A stretch of 64,000 bases of DNA from Desulfosporosinus meridiei DSM 13257 (lineage in GTDB: Bacteria; Bacillota; Desulfitobacteriia; Desulfitobacteriales; Desulfitobacteriaceae), in contig NC_018515.1 of the NCBI RefSeq assembly GCF_000231385.2, positions 4,174,501 through 4,238,500 of the forward strand. The letters run 5' to 3'. The notes beneath the pieces were generated by a model. It searched no databases. It saw only the letters and a program-made list of their open reading frames with translations, and was not told the DNA's origin. Below, piece after piece: positions 17,769 to 26,892 of this stretch (position 1 is its first letter; the number at the start of each line of letters is the position of its first letter). A program made the translations under genes and the position numbers.

Positions 17769-17851
17769 GGAAACGTGTTGGGCGTGTTGGGGGGACGGTC
17801 CTTTTAACACACAATTGTGTGTTAAAAGGACCGTCCCCCCAACACGTTTCC
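17769..17851. repeat. 83-bp REP-type palindrome
   Basis: Arms 17784-17814 and 17815-17845 are a perfect 62-bp palindrome centred on AATT. Outside it GGAAACGTGTTGGG continues the match, but the left arm has a duplicated CGTGTTGGG. The arms contain GGGGGGACGGTCCTTTTAAC, a GGGGACGG-type motif resembling repeats scattered through clostridial genomes and mobilised by REP-associated (Y1) transposases. It lies between the phoH-like gene and comEA and could also end the upstream transcript. Confidence 0.85.
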
Positions 17852-17863
17852 TTCTAATACCCG

Positions 17864-19189
17864 CTATAGCAACCCTGCCGCCCGTGTCGCCAGTTCACTC
17901 CGCTCTCCACGAATCAAGCGAACTTGCCCATAAAAAGATTGTCCCGCTAGCCGAGAGGCTAGATGGGCCAATCCATTACTCTCTTTGTCTAAATAAGGAT
18001 GATCAATTTGGTCAGGATCACCACAGAGAACAATCTTCGTTCCTTCACCGGCACGAGTTATAATCGTCTTCACCTCATGGGCAGAAAGATTCTGAGCTTC
18101 ATCAATCACGATAAATTGATTAGGAATACTCCGCCCTCGAATATAAGTGAGAACCTCAATTTCTAACTGCCTCTTCTTAATGAGCAGATCAATCGCACTC
18201 TCAACCACGGCTTCGCCGCCCTTTTCGCGCTCCTTTTCCCGTCGAGCCCGCAGTAAGAATTCAAGATTATCATAAATCGGCTGCATATACGGCCGCACTT
18301 TCTGATCCTTTTCCCCCGGGAGAAACCCAATATCTTTACCAAAGGGAACAATTGGGCGAGCACAAAGCATTCTAATATAGGTTTCGGAATGAAGCGTTTG
18401 CTCCAGACCGCTTGCTAAAGCCAGCAACGTTTTACCGGTACCCGCCGGCCCCATTAAGTTAACCAATCTAATCTCAGGATTGTTCAGCATTTCTAAGGCC
18501 CAGGATTGTTCTAAATTTCTTGGTCTAACATCCCAGGGAGCAAAACCTTTCCCCATGTGATAGACCAACCTTTCTCCATCCGGAGTAGATACCAGAGGCA
18601 GAATACTGTCATCACTCAGAACCGCCTTTACGCAGCGGTTTGGAGATAACGGTGTCTTTAATGGAATGAACTTATTCTGATAAAGACCTGCAACCTCCTT
18701 ATCATCAAGGGGCAAGCTTAAAATCTCCTCCGTAAGAGCCGGCAATACTACTTTGTCATTATGATAATCATCCGTTAAAATCCCTAAGGCATCAGCTTTA
18801 ACCCGCATGGCAATATCTTTAGTAACTAAGATTACCGGGCGTGCTTCTTCGCGAGTTAAACTTAGTGACACAGCTAAGATCCGGTTATCTGCCAATCCTA
18901 AATCCGAGTTCAGAGGTAAAATATCATTGGAATAGTGATTCAACTCAATTCGCACCTTACATCCGTTAGGTAAGAGCACACCTTGAGAAAGTTGACCCTT
19001 GGCTCTCAAACTGTCTAAAAAACGGATAGCTTCCCGAGCAGAGCGACCGATATTTTCCAAGATTCGTTTCTTGCTTTCTATTTCCTCCAGAACTACATAG
19101 GGAATAATCACTTCATTGTCTTGAAATCGGACGATTGCGTTAGGGTCATGCAATAACACACTTGAATCGAGTACATATACTTTTTGCAA
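17864..19189 (-). CDS. PIN domain plus PhoH-like ATPase (YlaK type)
   Basis: 441 aa from the TTG at 19189, eight bases after AAAAAGGGG. A TTG at 19216 is a weaker alternative. Residues 1-about 130 are a PIN nuclease-like domain (VYVLDSSVLLHDP, VVLEEIESKK, LADNRILAVSLSL). Residues about 230-440 are a PhoH P-loop domain (LMGPAGTGKTLLALASG, FIVIDEAQNLSAHEVKT, GDPDQIDHPYL). Such proteins probably act in RNA metabolism as helicase-nuclease, but the target is not settled. A REP palindrome follows the stop. Confidence 0.88.
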   Translation of the reverse strand: MQKVYVLDSSVLLHDPNAIVRFQDNEVIIPYVVLEEIESKKRILENIGRSAREAIRFLDSLRAKGQLSQGVLLPNGCKVRIELNHYSNDILPLNSDLGLADNRILAVSLSLTREEARPVILVTKDIAMRVKADALGILTDDYHNDKVVLPALTEEILSLPLDDKEVAGLYQNKFIPLKTPLSPNRCVKAVLSDDSILPLVSTPDGERLVYHMGKGFAPWDVRPRNLEQSWALEMLNNPEIRLVNLMGPAGTGKTLLALASGLEQTLHSETYIRMLCARPIVPFGKDIGFLPGEKDQKVRPYMQPIYDNLEFLLRARREKEREKGGEAVVESAIDLLIKKRQLEIEVLTYIRGRSIPNQFIVIDEAQNLSAHEVKTIITRAGEGTKIVLCGDPDQIDHPYLDKESNGLAHLASRLAGQSFYGQVRLIRGERSELATRAAGLL

Positions 19190-19216
19190 CCTATACACCC
19201 CTTTTTGCATCCTCAA

Positions 19217-19641
19217 CTAGCATCTCTCTGTTATTATATTCCAGTTGTTTCGAAATTCTTTACCTCCTCATTAGGAATCCAAGTCTCTCTACTACTATAT
19301 TCCCAACCTTACCAAGCATTCGCAATATTCATCAAGTACTCCAATTCCAAGTGAACTCATTCAGCTAAATCTGACTATCAGGTCTCAGACAGGGATTTAC
19401 CTCACTGAAGTAAAATAAGGAACACTCACTTATAGAGCTCCAATTTGATAAATTCTAACATTGATTTGTAAAGTTCAACTTACCCACCATGTTAACCAAG
19501 TGTTAAATATATTTACCCTAACTTCCCAGAGATTTTTTTTTCAATACCAAAATAAGCGGCCTCCTTCACTTCAACAGTGAAAAGAGACCGCTTACCAGTT
19601 TAAAATAAACACTTTAAAATTTTTAGAACTAAAACAAAGTC
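19217..19641. other. Gene-free stretch between the CWB2 lipoprotein gene and the phoH-like gene
   Basis: No supported gene. It holds the terminator of the lipoprotein gene (19554-19593) and AT-rich sequence that should include the promoter of the PIN/PhoH gene. I cannot point to a confident promoter. Confidence 0.5.
19554..19593 (-). terminator. Terminator of the CWB2 lipoprotein gene
   Basis: AAGCGGTCTC...GAGGCCGCTT stem with an inner TTCACT/AGTGAA pairing, followed on the minus strand by ATTTTGG. Confidence 0.75.
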
Positions 19642-21765
19642 TTACATCCCGTTAAGAACCCTTTCAGCCTGCTTAATCAAACTATCAGGGACAACCACGG
19701 CTCCGCCTAAAGCACGAACCGTAGGATGGCTCCCTGACGCAGATAGTTTCTTAAGGTAGGCTTCAGCTGCGGTTGGGAGGGTTCCCAGTTTAGGGTCAAT
19801 AAGCAGAATAGGATCACCGGTCTTGGCAGCTAGGGCACTTCCGGCAACTGCGTCCACATAATCAAATCCGTTTGCCAAATAAACTGTCTTTGGATTCACT
19901 GCAAACTCGTTAACCACAACACCCGTTGTATCAAAACGGTCATTTCCCGCCAGTCGTTTAATAACGGCATTGGGTACCAATTCTCTTATTTGGGCTTCTA
20001 CCTCCGGAGAGATAATACCCACTCCCCCTACAATATACACTGTAGCAGGCTTATTACCAGCCAAAAATTCTTTAGTTTTAGCCGACAGAGTGCTGTAAGA
20101 AGTCAGGAGCGCCGGGTACTGGTTAGCCCCTACAAAGCTGGCAGTGCTCAGTGCATCAGGAAAACTTTCGCCTGAAACAACGACCACCGGAGTTCCCGCT
20201 TGAACATTAGCTTTATTCACTACTGCCATACCTGTATCATAGCGGTCGTATCCACTTAATCGTTCAATGTTTCCATGTCCACCCTTAATAAGTTCTGTTT
20301 CGATGGATGAACCGATTGCTGCCGTACCACCAATAATCAGTATTTTAGTAGCTGAGTTGGAATGTTTATTAATGTAGTCAAAGGCTTCAGCTGAGTCTTC
20401 AACGGTAGAGCCTGCCAATAATATTGGAGCCTCAAACTTTTTGGACAAGAGACTAGCCGATAAGGCATCTGTGAAATTATGACCGGAGACTAAAATTATG
20501 CTGCTGCATTCTCCGCTGTTATACTCTTCAGCAATTATGCGGGCGGTTTTGAAACCATCCTGACCCGCCAGGCGTGTTTCTTTAGGGATAAAGGATGTCA
20601 TCAAATCCATATAGTCAAAGGAGTTACTTGGATTGACCTCCGGAATTTGAATTTCAACCGGTTTATTAATGCCTGAAGTAAGGGTACTAAAGGTCATCTT
20701 CAAACTCAACTTGCCCTTTACCTCTTCAGAAGAGGTTTCTTGAGAACTCAAAGTATTCATTAATCGGTTAATCCCAGCCAGATCAACTTTCAGATCAATG
20801 ATCCCACTCTTCTTGACAACATATCCGTCGGCAATAGCGTATTGCAACTCAATCCCTTGATCACCTAAAATGGGAACCTTTTTCAATTCATCCATAACCT
20901 TATTAAATTGAGTTAGGAATTCTGGTTTATTGGCATCAAATTCCTCGAAGGCCTGATTGAACTCACGAATAGTTTTTTCGCCTTCGGGAAGCTGACTAAG
21001 TCCCAAAACAGATCCCATAAAATCCTTAACAAAAAGCATAGCCTCTTTGTCTTGAGTAAAGTTATTGACAGTATAGCGAATAAACTCCTTTAATTGGGCA
21101 TCATTTAGCTTTACCTCATAAAGCTTTGCCGATATACGGCCATCGTTTGTTTGCACATATTGGCTTCCCTTAGCAACGACATTAACATCCGGATTAAAAC
21201 GTTTAGAATAACTCGTTAGAAATTCTACTTGCTCGGATTGAAAATTCTTGGTAAACTCCGCAAGCTGTGTTAAGTTCATAGTTGGTTGAGCAGCCCCCAT
21301 GTTATAGGGGTTAAGCACCATATATTCCTTAGCTGCAAATTGAGGAGGCAAGGAGGCGGTGGCCATTTGGGGGAGTTTAACTATCTCCAGGACTTTTGGC
21401 TGAGCGCCAGTCAGATCCGAATCTATCCAGACAGGTACAGTTATGTTCATCCCTTGTAAACTTAGGCCCATCGTAGCTTGAGACTTTCCCACAGTCTTCT
21501 CTTCATTAGTCATTGTTTTAACATCAACATCCAGCTTGGCATTATTCACAAATGCAGCAGCTGTATTAATTTGTTGTTGAACAGACGGATCAAAATCTGA
21601 GCCACTTAAATTAAAGGTCATGGTTGTCTGCTGCTGCAAGGATGTAACATTTTGCATTTTCATGGCAGCGTCAAAAAGAACCTGCTGATTCTGGCTGCAC
21701 CCCGTTACAATAAGCAGCAGCGTTAGTAATGTTCCTACCCATGTGAATTTTTTCATTAACCTCAT
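19642..21765 (-). CDS. Lipoprotein with cell-wall-binding repeats (CWB2)
   Basis: 707 aa. Signal peptide with lipobox LLIVTGC at residues 17-23, so the mature protein is lipid-anchored. Residues about 30-385 are an unrecognised region rich in Gln/Asn/Lys. From about 395 there are three CWB2 units, each with phrases like RLAGQDGFKTARIIAEEYNS, RLSGYDRYDTGMAVVNKANV and RLAGNDRFDTTGVVVNEFAV followed by ALSAS/ALSTA/AVAGS and IVGGV/ALGGAVVVPD. CWB2 binds anionic wall polymers (established in Clostridioides). ATG behind AGGAGG. A single-gene unit. Probably a wall-attached adhesin or envelope lipoprotein. Confidence 0.85.
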   Translation of the reverse strand: MRLMKKFTWVGTLLTLLLIVTGCSQNQQVLFDAAMKMQNVTSLQQQTTMTFNLSGSDFDPSVQQQINTAAAFVNNAKLDVDVKTMTNEEKTVGKSQATMGLSLQGMNITVPVWIDSDLTGAQPKVLEIVKLPQMATASLPPQFAAKEYMVLNPYNMGAAQPTMNLTQLAEFTKNFQSEQVEFLTSYSKRFNPDVNVVAKGSQYVQTNDGRISAKLYEVKLNDAQLKEFIRYTVNNFTQDKEAMLFVKDFMGSVLGLSQLPEGEKTIREFNQAFEEFDANKPEFLTQFNKVMDELKKVPILGDQGIELQYAIADGYVVKKSGIIDLKVDLAGINRLMNTLSSQETSSEEVKGKLSLKMTFSTLTSGINKPVEIQIPEVNPSNSFDYMDLMTSFIPKETRLAGQDGFKTARIIAEEYNSGECSSIILVSGHNFTDALSASLLSKKFEAPILLAGSTVEDSAEAFDYINKHSNSATKILIIGGTAAIGSSIETELIKGGHGNIERLSGYDRYDTGMAVVNKANVQAGTPVVVVSGESFPDALSTASFVGANQYPALLTSYSTLSAKTKEFLAGNKPATVYIVGGVGIISPEVEAQIRELVPNAVIKRLAGNDRFDTTGVVVNEFAVNPKTVYLANGFDYVDAVAGSALAAKTGDPILLIDPKLGTLPTAAEAYLKKLSASGSHPTVRALGGAVVVPDSLIKQAERVLNGM

Positions 21766-21864
21766 TTTCTTCCTCCTTCTCCAGAATCGATCATATACCC
21801 ATAATACTTTCTACAAAAAAGCACGAATCCCTTCTCACTAACAGCAAATTAATTAGGTCAAGTT

Positions 21865-21899
21865 AAAGGGCAAGTTCACTCCATGTAAACTTGCCCTTT
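21865..21899 (-). terminator. Terminator of leuS
   Basis: AAAGGGCAAGTT/AACTTGCCCTTT stem 9 bases after the leuS stop. The T-run is short, and A-richness on the other side would allow two-way use. Confidence 0.7.
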
Positions 21900-21908
21900 A
21901 AAAACAGT

Positions 21909-24413
21909 CTATTTTACAACAATATTAACCAGCTTGCCCGGAACCGTAATCACTTTAACAATGGTCTTCCCATCCGTCCATTCGGTAACCTTGGGTTGAG
22001 CAAGGACTAGCTTTTCCAATTCAGGAGCTGAAATATCCGCAGCGACTTGAATCCGCTCCCGCACCTTACCATTGACCTGAAGAATAACAGTGACTTCATC
22101 TTGAACCAAGGCTGCTTCATCTACTTCAGGCCAGGATTGCAAGTGAATGCTCTCTGTATGGCCCAGCTCCCTCCATAACTCCTCCGTAATATGGGGAGCA
22201 ATGGGAGCTAAGAGAATAAGAATTCTCTCCAAGGCCTCTCGACCGACTTCAGGATTGGCCGTCGGCTGTTCCTTGTAAATATACAAAGCATTAACCCATT
22301 CCATAATAGTACTAATTGCCGTATTGAAATTATACCGCTTCCCAATGTCAGTGGTTACCCTCTGAATAGCCAAATGAGTTTGGCGGCGCATTTCTTTGCC
22401 GGCGGCATCTAAATCAGCCCATTTACCCGCTGAATCAGAGGATTCGGATCCCGCACCGGAAGTTTTCCTTAAAAGAGGTTCGTATTGAGCAACCAGCCGC
22501 CAAATTCGATTCAGGAATCGATAACAACCTTCAACCCCTTGGTCACTCCACTCCAGATCTCTTTCAGGCGGTGCAGCGAACAGGATAAATAGTCGAGCAG
22601 TGTCTGCCCCATATTTCCCGATGATCGCCCCTGGGCTAACCACATTTCCCTTGGACTTAGACATTTTAGAGCCATTCATACAGACCATGCCTTGAGTCAA
22701 GAGATTTTGGAAAGGTTCATCCGCTTCCAAATAACCAAAATCCCGTAAGCCCTTTGTAAAGAAGCGTGCATAGAGAAGATGCAGAATCGCATGTTCTACC
22801 CCGCCCACATATTGATCCACATTCATCCACTGATTAACAGCATTTTTCGAGAAGACTTCCTGATCATTACGGGGATCAGTATAACGCAGGAAATACCAGG
22901 AGGAACAGGCGAAGGTATCCATCGTATCTGTTTCACGCCGAGCAGCACCGCCACACTTAGGGCAAGTAGTCTCTATAAAGGAAGAAGAGGTAGCCAAGGG
23001 ATTTTCTCCTGATTTAAAGACCACGTCCGGTGGCAGCATGACGGGCAGCTGTTCATCAGGAACCGGTACAATTCCACAAGAGTCACAATAAATCATCGGA
23101 ATCGGTGCACCCCAGTAACGTTGCCGTGAAATCAGCCAATCCCGCAGCCGGAAATTAACCTTCCGTTGACCAATACCCTGACGCTCAGCTTCATCGGCAA
23201 TCTTTTCCAAAGCCTCTTCGCTGCCCAGGCCATCGAAAGCATCAGAATTTACCATAACCCCTTCCCCTGAATAAACAGCTTTCGGAGGTTGATCCTTCTC
23301 GACCGGCGAACTTCCCAGTGCTGAAATAACCGTTTTAATCTCCAGCTTATACTTGGTGGCAAATTCGAAGTCCCTTTCATCATGGGCCGGTACGCCCATG
23401 ACTGCACCGGTTCCGTATTCGAGAAGTACATAATTGGCAATCCAAATCGGGACTTTCTTTCCGCTTAGAGGATTTAGGCAATAGGCTCCGGTAAATAGCC
23501 CTTCCTTTTCCGCATCCGTTGAGGTTCGGGCAATCTCATTGAGACCTTTCATTTTCTCAATAAAGGCCACAGTCTCAGCTTCATACTCCGTCCCCTTCAC
23601 CAACTCCAGAACCAGGGGATGTTCAGGGGCTAAGACCACATAGCTAACCCCATATATAGTATCAATGCGGGTGGTATAGACAGAGATCTTTTCCGGTCGC
23701 TCTTCTAAAGGAAATTTTAACTCTACGCCTTCAGACCGACCAATCCAATTGCGTTGCATAGTTTTAACCTTTTCAGGCCAACCAGGCAACTTATCTAGAT
23801 CTTGAAGCAAAACCTCAGCATAATCCGTAATTTTGAAAAACCACTGTTCAAGACTCTTTTTAGTAACCAGACTGTCACACCGCTCACATCCTCCATCCAC
23901 AACTTGTTCATTAGCAAGCACTGTGGCACAGGAAGGACACCAGTTAACATCGGCCTTTTTCTTATAGACCAAGCCATGTTTATAGAACTCTAAAAACAAC
24001 CACTGAGTCCATTTATAATAGCCCGGATGGCAAGTGGCCACTTCTCGATCCCAATCGTAGGAAATCCCCATTTCTTGAAGCTGGCGCCGCATATTGGCTA
24101 TGTTCTTCCAGGTCCAGTCCGCAGGAGGAGTCTGATTCTTAATGGCAGCATTTTCTGCCGGCAAACCAAAGGCATCCCAGCCGATGGGATGAAGAACATT
24201 ATGCCCAGTCATTCTTTTATAGCGAGCAATTACATCTGCGATAGAATAATTGCGTACATGCCCCATGTGTAAATCTCCCGAAGGATAAGGAAACATAGCC
24301 AAAGCATAGTATTTTGGTTTTGTAGAATTTTCCTCAGTTCGATAGGCTTTGCTATCCACCCATTCTTTCTGCCACTTCGATTCAATCTCCGGAAACGAAT
24401 ACCTCTCTTGCAT
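21909..24413 (-). CDS. leuS: Leucyl-tRNA synthetase
   Basis: Charges tRNA-Leu, class I, 834 aa from the ATG at 24413 behind AAGGGGGAAAG. An upstream ATG at 24446 has no ribosome site. Motifs: HIGH box as [15 protein letters not shown], Zn-binding cysteines ([14 protein letters not shown]), the CP1 editing domain (about 225-420, [20 protein letters not shown]), the KMSKS box as [15 protein letters not shown], and anticodon-binding and C-terminal domains. It is controlled by a leucine T-box directly upstream. It follows rsfS in the usual order. Confidence 0.97.
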   Translation of the reverse strand: MQERYSFPEIESKWQKEWVDSKAYRTEENSTKPKYYALAMFPYPSGDLHMGHVRNYSIADVIARYKRMTGHNVLHPIGWDAFGLPAENAAIKNQTPPADWTWKNIANMRRQLQEMGISYDWDREVATCHPGYYKWTQWLFLEFYKHGLVYKKKADVNWCPSCATVLANEQVVDGGCERCDSLVTKKSLEQWFFKITDYAEVLLQDLDKLPGWPEKVKTMQRNWIGRSEGVELKFPLEERPEKISVYTTRIDTIYGVSYVVLAPEHPLVLELVKGTEYEAETVAFIEKMKGLNEIARTSTDAEKEGLFTGAYCLNPLSGKKVPIWIANYVLLEYGTGAVMGVPAHDERDFEFATKYKLEIKTVISALGSSPVEKDQPPKAVYSGEGVMVNSDAFDGLGSEEALEKIADEAERQGIGQRKVNFRLRDWLISRQRYWGAPIPMIYCDSCGIVPVPDEQLPVMLPPDVVFKSGENPLATSSSFIETTCPKCGGAARRETDTMDTFACSSWYFLRYTDPRNDQEVFSKNAVNQWMNVDQYVGGVEHAILHLLYARFFTKGLRDFGYLEADEPFQNLLTQGMVCMNGSKMSKSKGNVVSPGAIIGKYGADTARLFILFAAPPERDLEWSDQGVEGCYRFLNRIWRLVAQYEPLLRKTSGAGSESSDSAGKWADLDAAGKEMRRQTHLAIQRVTTDIGKRYNFNTAISTIMEWVNALYIYKEQPTANPEVGREALERILILLAPIAPHITEELWRELGHTESIHLQSWPEVDEAALVQDEVTVILQVNGKVRERIQVAADISAPELEKLVLAQPKVTEWTDGKTIVKVITVPGKLVNIVVK

Positions 24414-24514
24414 AAAACTTTCCCCCTTAGAAAAATAAGTTCCCATATATTCTCTCTTAATTATGTACTATTAAAACAACGACTCTAAAAATCAACCAAG
24501 TCTTCATGAAAACG

Positions 24515-24735
24515 GTAAAAAATCTCCCGTCCCTCAAGGGACGAGAGATCTACTCCCGTGGTACCACCCAATTTTAAATAGTCCTCGAAAGATTATAACG
24601 GCTCACACCGGTGTTCATTGTAACCTGAACACAGCTCCAGGGCGAGTTCCCATAGTCACCAACAACGGCTTGCACCTTCCGCCGCTTCTCTAAAGAGGAT
24701 CCTAAAGTACTATTCCCTATCCCAGCAATTCTTTG
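24515..24735 (-). promoter_or_regulatory. T-box leader of leuS (Leu, specifier CUC)
   Basis: On the minus strand: Stem I region with GGAACTCGCCCTGGAGCTG, where CTC at 24646-24644 is the likely specifier codon for Leu; the T-box sequence GGGTGGTACCACGGGAG (24570-24554); then the terminator TCTCTCGTCCCTTGAGGG (24549-24523) followed by TTTTTT. Uncharged tRNA-Leu should pair with specifier and T-box and stop terminator formation. Confidence 0.93.
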
Positions 24736-24747
24736 TATCATTTTAAC

Positions 24748-25107
24748 TTAATGCTCCATCGGAGTTCCCGACAAAACTTCCGCATCCTTCCAGAGACGCT
24801 CAAGCTTATAAAATTCCCTTTGATCCGGAGTCATAACGTGAATTACTAAATCCCCGCCACAATCCATTAGCACCCAATTAGCCATAGGCAATCCCTCCAG
24901 ATGGATAACCGGGATTCCTATCTCTGGCAACTTTTCATCCAAATGGTCAGTGATTGCTTTAACCTGAGTAGTCGTATTCCCAGTCACAATCAAGCAATAA
25001 TCGGTAACCATTGAAATTCCCTTAAGGTTTAAAAGGGTAATATCTCCACCTTTTTTATCTTCAACGATACCGACTACCTTATCAAGCATTGTTTGATCCA
25101 GTTCCAA
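24748..25107 (-). CDS. rsfS: Ribosomal silencing factor RsfS
   Basis: 119 aa from the TTG at 25107, seven bases behind GAAGGAGG. A longer frame to 25134 has no ribosome site. It binds L14 and blocks subunit joining when nutrients are scarce. Family phrases: DITLLNLKGISMVTDYCLIV, HLEGLPMANWVLMDCGGDLV and VMTPDQREFYKLERLWKDAE. The start lies within the end of yqeK (26-base overlap), so the two are coupled. Confidence 0.93.
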   Translation of the reverse strand: MELDQTMLDKVVGIVEDKKGGDITLLNLKGISMVTDYCLIVTGNTTTQVKAITDHLDEKLPEIGIPVIHLEGLPMANWVLMDCGGDLVIHVMTPDQREFYKLERLWKDAEVLSGTPMEH

Positions 25108-25678
25108 TATTTTGCCTCCTTCGTAAATCTTCATATGTTAGTTGGGTTAAGGGATGAATGGGGCGTTTGCCCTCTCTCAAATATATTAACGTGTGCTCAA
25201 CACAGGCCAACGTACCCTTTTCTAAATCATCATACAAGGATTGGCGCAAAAAGTCCACTTTTGGGAAATCTCGCTCAGGTTCTGTCAAATCTGCACTGTA
25301 AATAAGCATTTCCAGCTTACCCATTCCCGGCCTGCCTAAGGTATGATTGGCAACAGCAGCCAGGATTTCCGGATCATCAAGGCCATAATGGTGCTCTAGC
25401 CAATAAGCAGCCACGGGTCCATGCAAAACATACGGGCTCTGCTCATCTTCCGGATAGTGCAAAAGGTTCCAGCGTCGGGCATACCTTAACTGATTGTTCA
25501 AAGAGACTTCTTTTGCTAAATCATGCACTAACCCTGCACAACGAGCCTTAAGCGGATCTAAGCCATGATGCTGGGCCAGTCTTTCAGCCCAATCTGCTAC
25601 CCCTAAGGTGTGCTTTAAGCGTTCCTTCGAAAGAACACGGGCCGCTAGATCTCTCAGTACTTCAACCTGCAATTTCAC
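25082..25678 (-). CDS. yqeK: YqeK-like HD-domain Ap4A hydrolase
   Basis: 198 aa HD-superfamily phosphohydrolase. In Bacillus/Streptococcus YqeK is a symmetrical diadenosine tetraphosphatase. Metal ligands: H in KHTLGVADWAERLA, the HD pair in GLVHDLAKE, H in SPYVLHGPVAAYWLEHHYG and D in IYSADLTEPERDF. GTG start behind GCGGGAG. The order nadD-yqeK-rsfS is standard. The RRM gene between nadD and yqeK is unusual. Confidence 0.9.
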   Translation of the reverse strand: MKLQVEVLRDLAARVLSKERLKHTLGVADWAERLAQHHGLDPLKARCAGLVHDLAKEVSLNNQLRYARRWNLLHYPEDEQSPYVLHGPVAAYWLEHHYGLDDPEILAAVANHTLGRPGMGKLEMLIYSADLTEPERDFPKVDFLRQSLYDDLEKGTLACVEHTLIYLREGKRPIHPLTQLTYEDLRRRQNIGTGSNNA

Positions 25679-25759
25679 GTACTCCCGCTCCCCTTTTATC
25701 TCTCACATTCTCTTTAATAATCTATTTTATCAAGGAAATGCCTGGGATGCAAAAAAAAA

Positions 25760-25799
25760 GTGAGAGACCCCCTACAAAGCATGTGAGAAGGTCTCTCTC
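25760..25799 (-). terminator. Terminator of the RRM gene
   Basis: GAGAGAGACC/GGTCTCTCAC stem followed on the minus strand by nine T residues. It separates the RRM gene from yqeK. Confidence 0.85.
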
Positions 25800-25817
25800 T
25801 TGACAGTCCTAGGGGTA

Positions 25818-26069
25818 TTACATTTGTTTTGGTTTGGCTTCGTTAACCGTTAATGGCCTGCCGCCAAAATCTTTGCCATTTAACTCTTCCGCCATACGTG
25901 CCGCGTCCATATCCTCGACTTCGATAAATCCAAAGCCTCTGGATCGGCCGGTTTCGCGATCTGTGATGATCCGACTGCTTTCAACTTGGCCATACTCACT
26001 GAAGAATTGTCCGAGTTCTTCAGCAGTAGTATTCCACGGAAGATTTCCGACATATAATGTTGTTGCCAT
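25818..26069 (-). CDS. RRM-domain RNA-binding protein
   Basis: 83 aa, one RNA recognition motif and nothing else. RNP2 is LYVGNLPWN and RNP1 is RGFGFIEV. ATG at 26069 behind GAGGTG. A GTG at 26081 overlaps the ribosome site. Similar small RRM proteins (Rbp type) occur in cyanobacteria and scattered anaerobes, often linked to cold or stress. It has its own terminator and breaks the usual nadD-yqeK order, so it was probably inserted there. Confidence 0.9.
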   Translation of the reverse strand: MATTLYVGNLPWNTTAEELGQFFSEYGQVESSRIITDRETGRSRGFGFIEVEDMDAARMAEELNGKDFGGRPLTVNEAKPKQM

Positions 26070-26231
26070 GATAACTGTCACCTCTTGTCAAGTATTAATC
26101 ACTAAGCACTGATCGTTTTTAGTATGAACAAATCTCGACAGAGTATGCGAAATAATCCCGAGGAATAATTGCTAAAATAAAATAGTTTTAATAAAGGTTC
26201 CCAAAACATCTATAACATCTGAATCTAAAAA

Positions 26232-26864
26232 TCAGGCTTCAAGATAAAGGCCTTCTTTTTCAAGATAAAGTCGTACAGGCTCAGGTAAAAGGTAACGGAT
26301 AGGTTCTCCGCGCCGAACCCTAGCCCGGATATCTGTAGAAGAAATTGCTAAGGCCGGAACTTCCAAATAATGAATCTTCCCTTGAGATTCCGGATGCTCA
26401 TGTTGAACTTTAAGTAAGAAGTCTTTGGCATCGAATCCCGGACGAGCGGCACCAATAAATTCAATCATAGAAAGAATTTCCTCGGACTCTCGCCAGGAAA
26501 AAATCTCCAAAAGAGCATCTGAGCCGGTGATAAAATAAAGCTCGTGCTCCGGATAAGTACGGCGCAGAACCCGCAAAGTTTCGACGGTGTAAGACGGTCC
26601 CTCCCTCTCAATTTCCAAAGAAGAAACCGCAAAGGCCAAATTATCTTCGATGGCTAGCTTGACCATCTCGTAGCGCAACTTTGCATCGGAGATATCTCTT
26701 CGATCTTTATGCGGAGGTTTGCCAGTAGGAATAAACAATACTTCGTCCAACTTAAACTCAGCCCGGGCCATCTCAGCGGCAACCAGATGTCCATAATGAA
26801 TAGGATCAAAGGTTCCGCCCATAATACCCAACCTATTTACTTTTTTGTTTGCATCACTATTCAT
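26232..26864 (-). CDS. nadD: Nicotinate-nucleotide adenylyltransferase
   Basis: Makes deamido-NAD from nicotinate mononucleotide and ATP, 210 aa. N-terminal nucleotidyltransferase motif GIMGGTFDPIHYGHLVAAE, central PTGKPPHKD and YFITGSDALLEIFSWRE, and C-terminal ISSTDIRARVRRGEPIRYLL. GGAGAAAAATA precedes the ATG. In relatives it follows yhbY directly, but here yhbY is at 51.6 kb. Confidence 0.95.
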   Translation of the reverse strand: MNSDANKKVNRLGIMGGTFDPIHYGHLVAAEMARAEFKLDEVLFIPTGKPPHKDRRDISDAKLRYEMVKLAIEDNLAFAVSSLEIEREGPSYTVETLRVLRRTYPEHELYFITGSDALLEIFSWRESEEILSMIEFIGAARPGFDAKDFLLKVQHEHPESQGKIHYLEVPALAISSTDIRARVRRGEPIRYLLPEPVRLYLEKEGLYLEA

Positions 26865-26892
26865 TATTTTTCTCCAATTGAATTATACAGCC

